From an uncultured bacterium (lineage in GTDB: Bacteria; Verrucomicrobiota; Kiritimatiellia; RFP12; UBA1067), in NCBI GenBank assembly GCA_946401765.1, contig CAMIVJ010000041.1, forward strand, positions 1 through 12,521: DNA of 12,521 bases. The letters run 5' to 3'. Of this stretch, positions 11,949-12,521 are shown piece after piece. The notes beneath the pieces are model-generated. The model saw only the letters and a list, made by a program, of their open reading frames with translations, did no database searches and had not been told where the DNA came from. Each line of letters begins with the position of its first letter. The first letter of the stretch is position 1. The translations under genes and the position numbers were made by a program.

Positions 11949-12521
11949 CTAGCAGCGTTCGCAGCCGCAGCCGCCCTCGTGCAGATGCTCGGAGACGTGG
12001 AGGACGCGCTCCTTGATCTCCTGCGTGCGGCCCTGGTTCCAGTACTGGGAGCCGATGTAGCCGCATGTGCGGCGGGCGACGTTCATCTTGTTCTGGTCGG
12101 TGTTGCCGCACTTGGGGCACTTCCAGATGAGCTTGCCGTTCTCGTCCTTCACCACCTGTATCTCGCCGTCGAAGCCGCACACCTGGCAGTAGTCGCTCTT
12201 GGTGTTGAGCTCGGCGTACATGATGTGGTCGTAGATGAACTGCATGATGGAGAGCACGGCGGGGATGTTGTGCTGCATGTCGGGCACTTCGACGTATGAG
12301 ATGGCGCCGCCGGGGGAGAGCTTCTGGAACTTGGCCTCGAGGGCGAGCTTCGCGAAGGCGTCGATGGGCTCCGTCACGTGCACGTGGTAGGAGTTCGTGA
12401 TGTAGTTCTTGTCCGTCACGCCCTTCACGATGCCGAAGCGCTCCTGGAGGCACTTGGCGAAGCGGTAGGTGGTGGATTCGAGCGGCGTGCCGTAGAGGGA
12501 GAAGTCGATGTCGGAGGCCTT
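11949..12521 (-). CDS. nrdD: Class III anaerobic ribonucleoside-triphosphate reductase, C-terminal part (5' end outside window)
   Basis: The frame is open from the right edge to a TAG at 11949-11951, giving 190 codons, roughly the last quarter of a normal NrdD. A GTG at 12428 is internal, because family-conserved sequence (S-L-Y-G-T-P-L-E-S) continues upstream of it. NrdD reduces ribonucleoside triphosphates to deoxy forms by glycyl radical chemistry in anaerobic cells. Visible hallmarks are V-T-D-K-x-Y-x-T-N-S, four zinc-binding cysteines in two C-x2-C pairs (C-Q-V-C-G and C-P-K-C-G-N), and the glycyl radical signature R-R-T-C-G-Y-I-G, whose first Gly (codon at 12060-12062) carries the radical. 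After the usual R-V-x-H end there is an extra cysteine-rich tail, G-G-C-G-C-E-R-C. nrdG follows seven bases downstream as its activator. Confidence 0.96.
   Translation of the reverse strand, partial: KASDIDFSLYGTPLESTTYRFAKCLQERFGIVKGVTDKNYITNSYHVHVTEPIDAFAKLALEAKFQKLSPGGAISYVEVPDMQHNIPAVLSIMQFIYDHIMYAELNTKSDYCQVCGFDGEIQVVKDENGKLIWKCPKCGNTDQNKMNVARRTCGYIGSQYWNQGRTQEIKERVLHVSEHLHEGGCGCERC

Noticed and set aside
12426..12428. GTG as the start of the NrdD gene
   Set aside because: Family-conserved NrdD residues continue in frame upstream to the right edge, so the gene starts outside the window.

Overview
The window looks like part of the chromosome of an anaerobic, GC-rich, Gram-negative-type bacterium. 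My best guess is the Kiritimatiellae/Verrucomicrobiota (PVC group), of the kind known mostly from gut and sediment metagenomes. That rests on two things: an oxygen-sensitive class III ribonucleotide reductase pair, and very large secreted beta-strand-rich proteins with W-G...N-W openings and autotransporter-type strand repeats. No rRNA or marker gene here fixes the taxonomy, so this is inference.

Layout. (1) Positions 2-1147 (+) hold the 3' end of a secreted beta-repeat protein that enters from the left edge. (2) After 84 bases, positions 1232-9346 (+) encode a 2704-residue secreted multi-modular protein. From N to C it has a signal peptide, beta-helix-like repeats with one clear PATR motif, a beta-sandwich module, more beta-helix, a LamG-like domain, an SGNH/GDSL hydrolase domain with its catalytic residues intact, an unrecognised beta-sandwich, a second W-G...N-W module, and a C-terminal module shared with gene 1. 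(3) Converging on it, one base away, is a three-gene minus-strand run read from the right edge: nrdD (5' end outside the window), nrdG, and a 695-residue putative secreted glycosidase-like protein.

How they may work together. The two plus-strand genes are tandem, related cell-surface or secreted proteins. The larger carries an esterase-like domain next to modules of glycan-binding type, which suggests removal of acetyl or other ester groups from complex polysaccharide or mucin glycans. The 695-residue protein has a predicted signal peptide, a probable barrel and a GATase-like segment, and may act on the same kind of substrate. nrdD and nrdG encode the anaerobic dNTP-making enzyme and its activator. 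The glycosidase-like gene overlaps nrdG by four bases (ATGA), so it is probably translated with it despite the unrelated role.

I see no tRNA, rRNA, CRISPR array, insertion sequence or phage gene. No stretch over 300 bases lacks a gene. The most unusual points are the SGNH-containing megaprotein, the roughly 400-residue C-terminal module shared by the two plus-strand proteins and ending in F-x-R, the strong hairpin in the convergent junction, the cysteine-rich NrdD tail, and the coupling of nrdG to a secreted protein gene.
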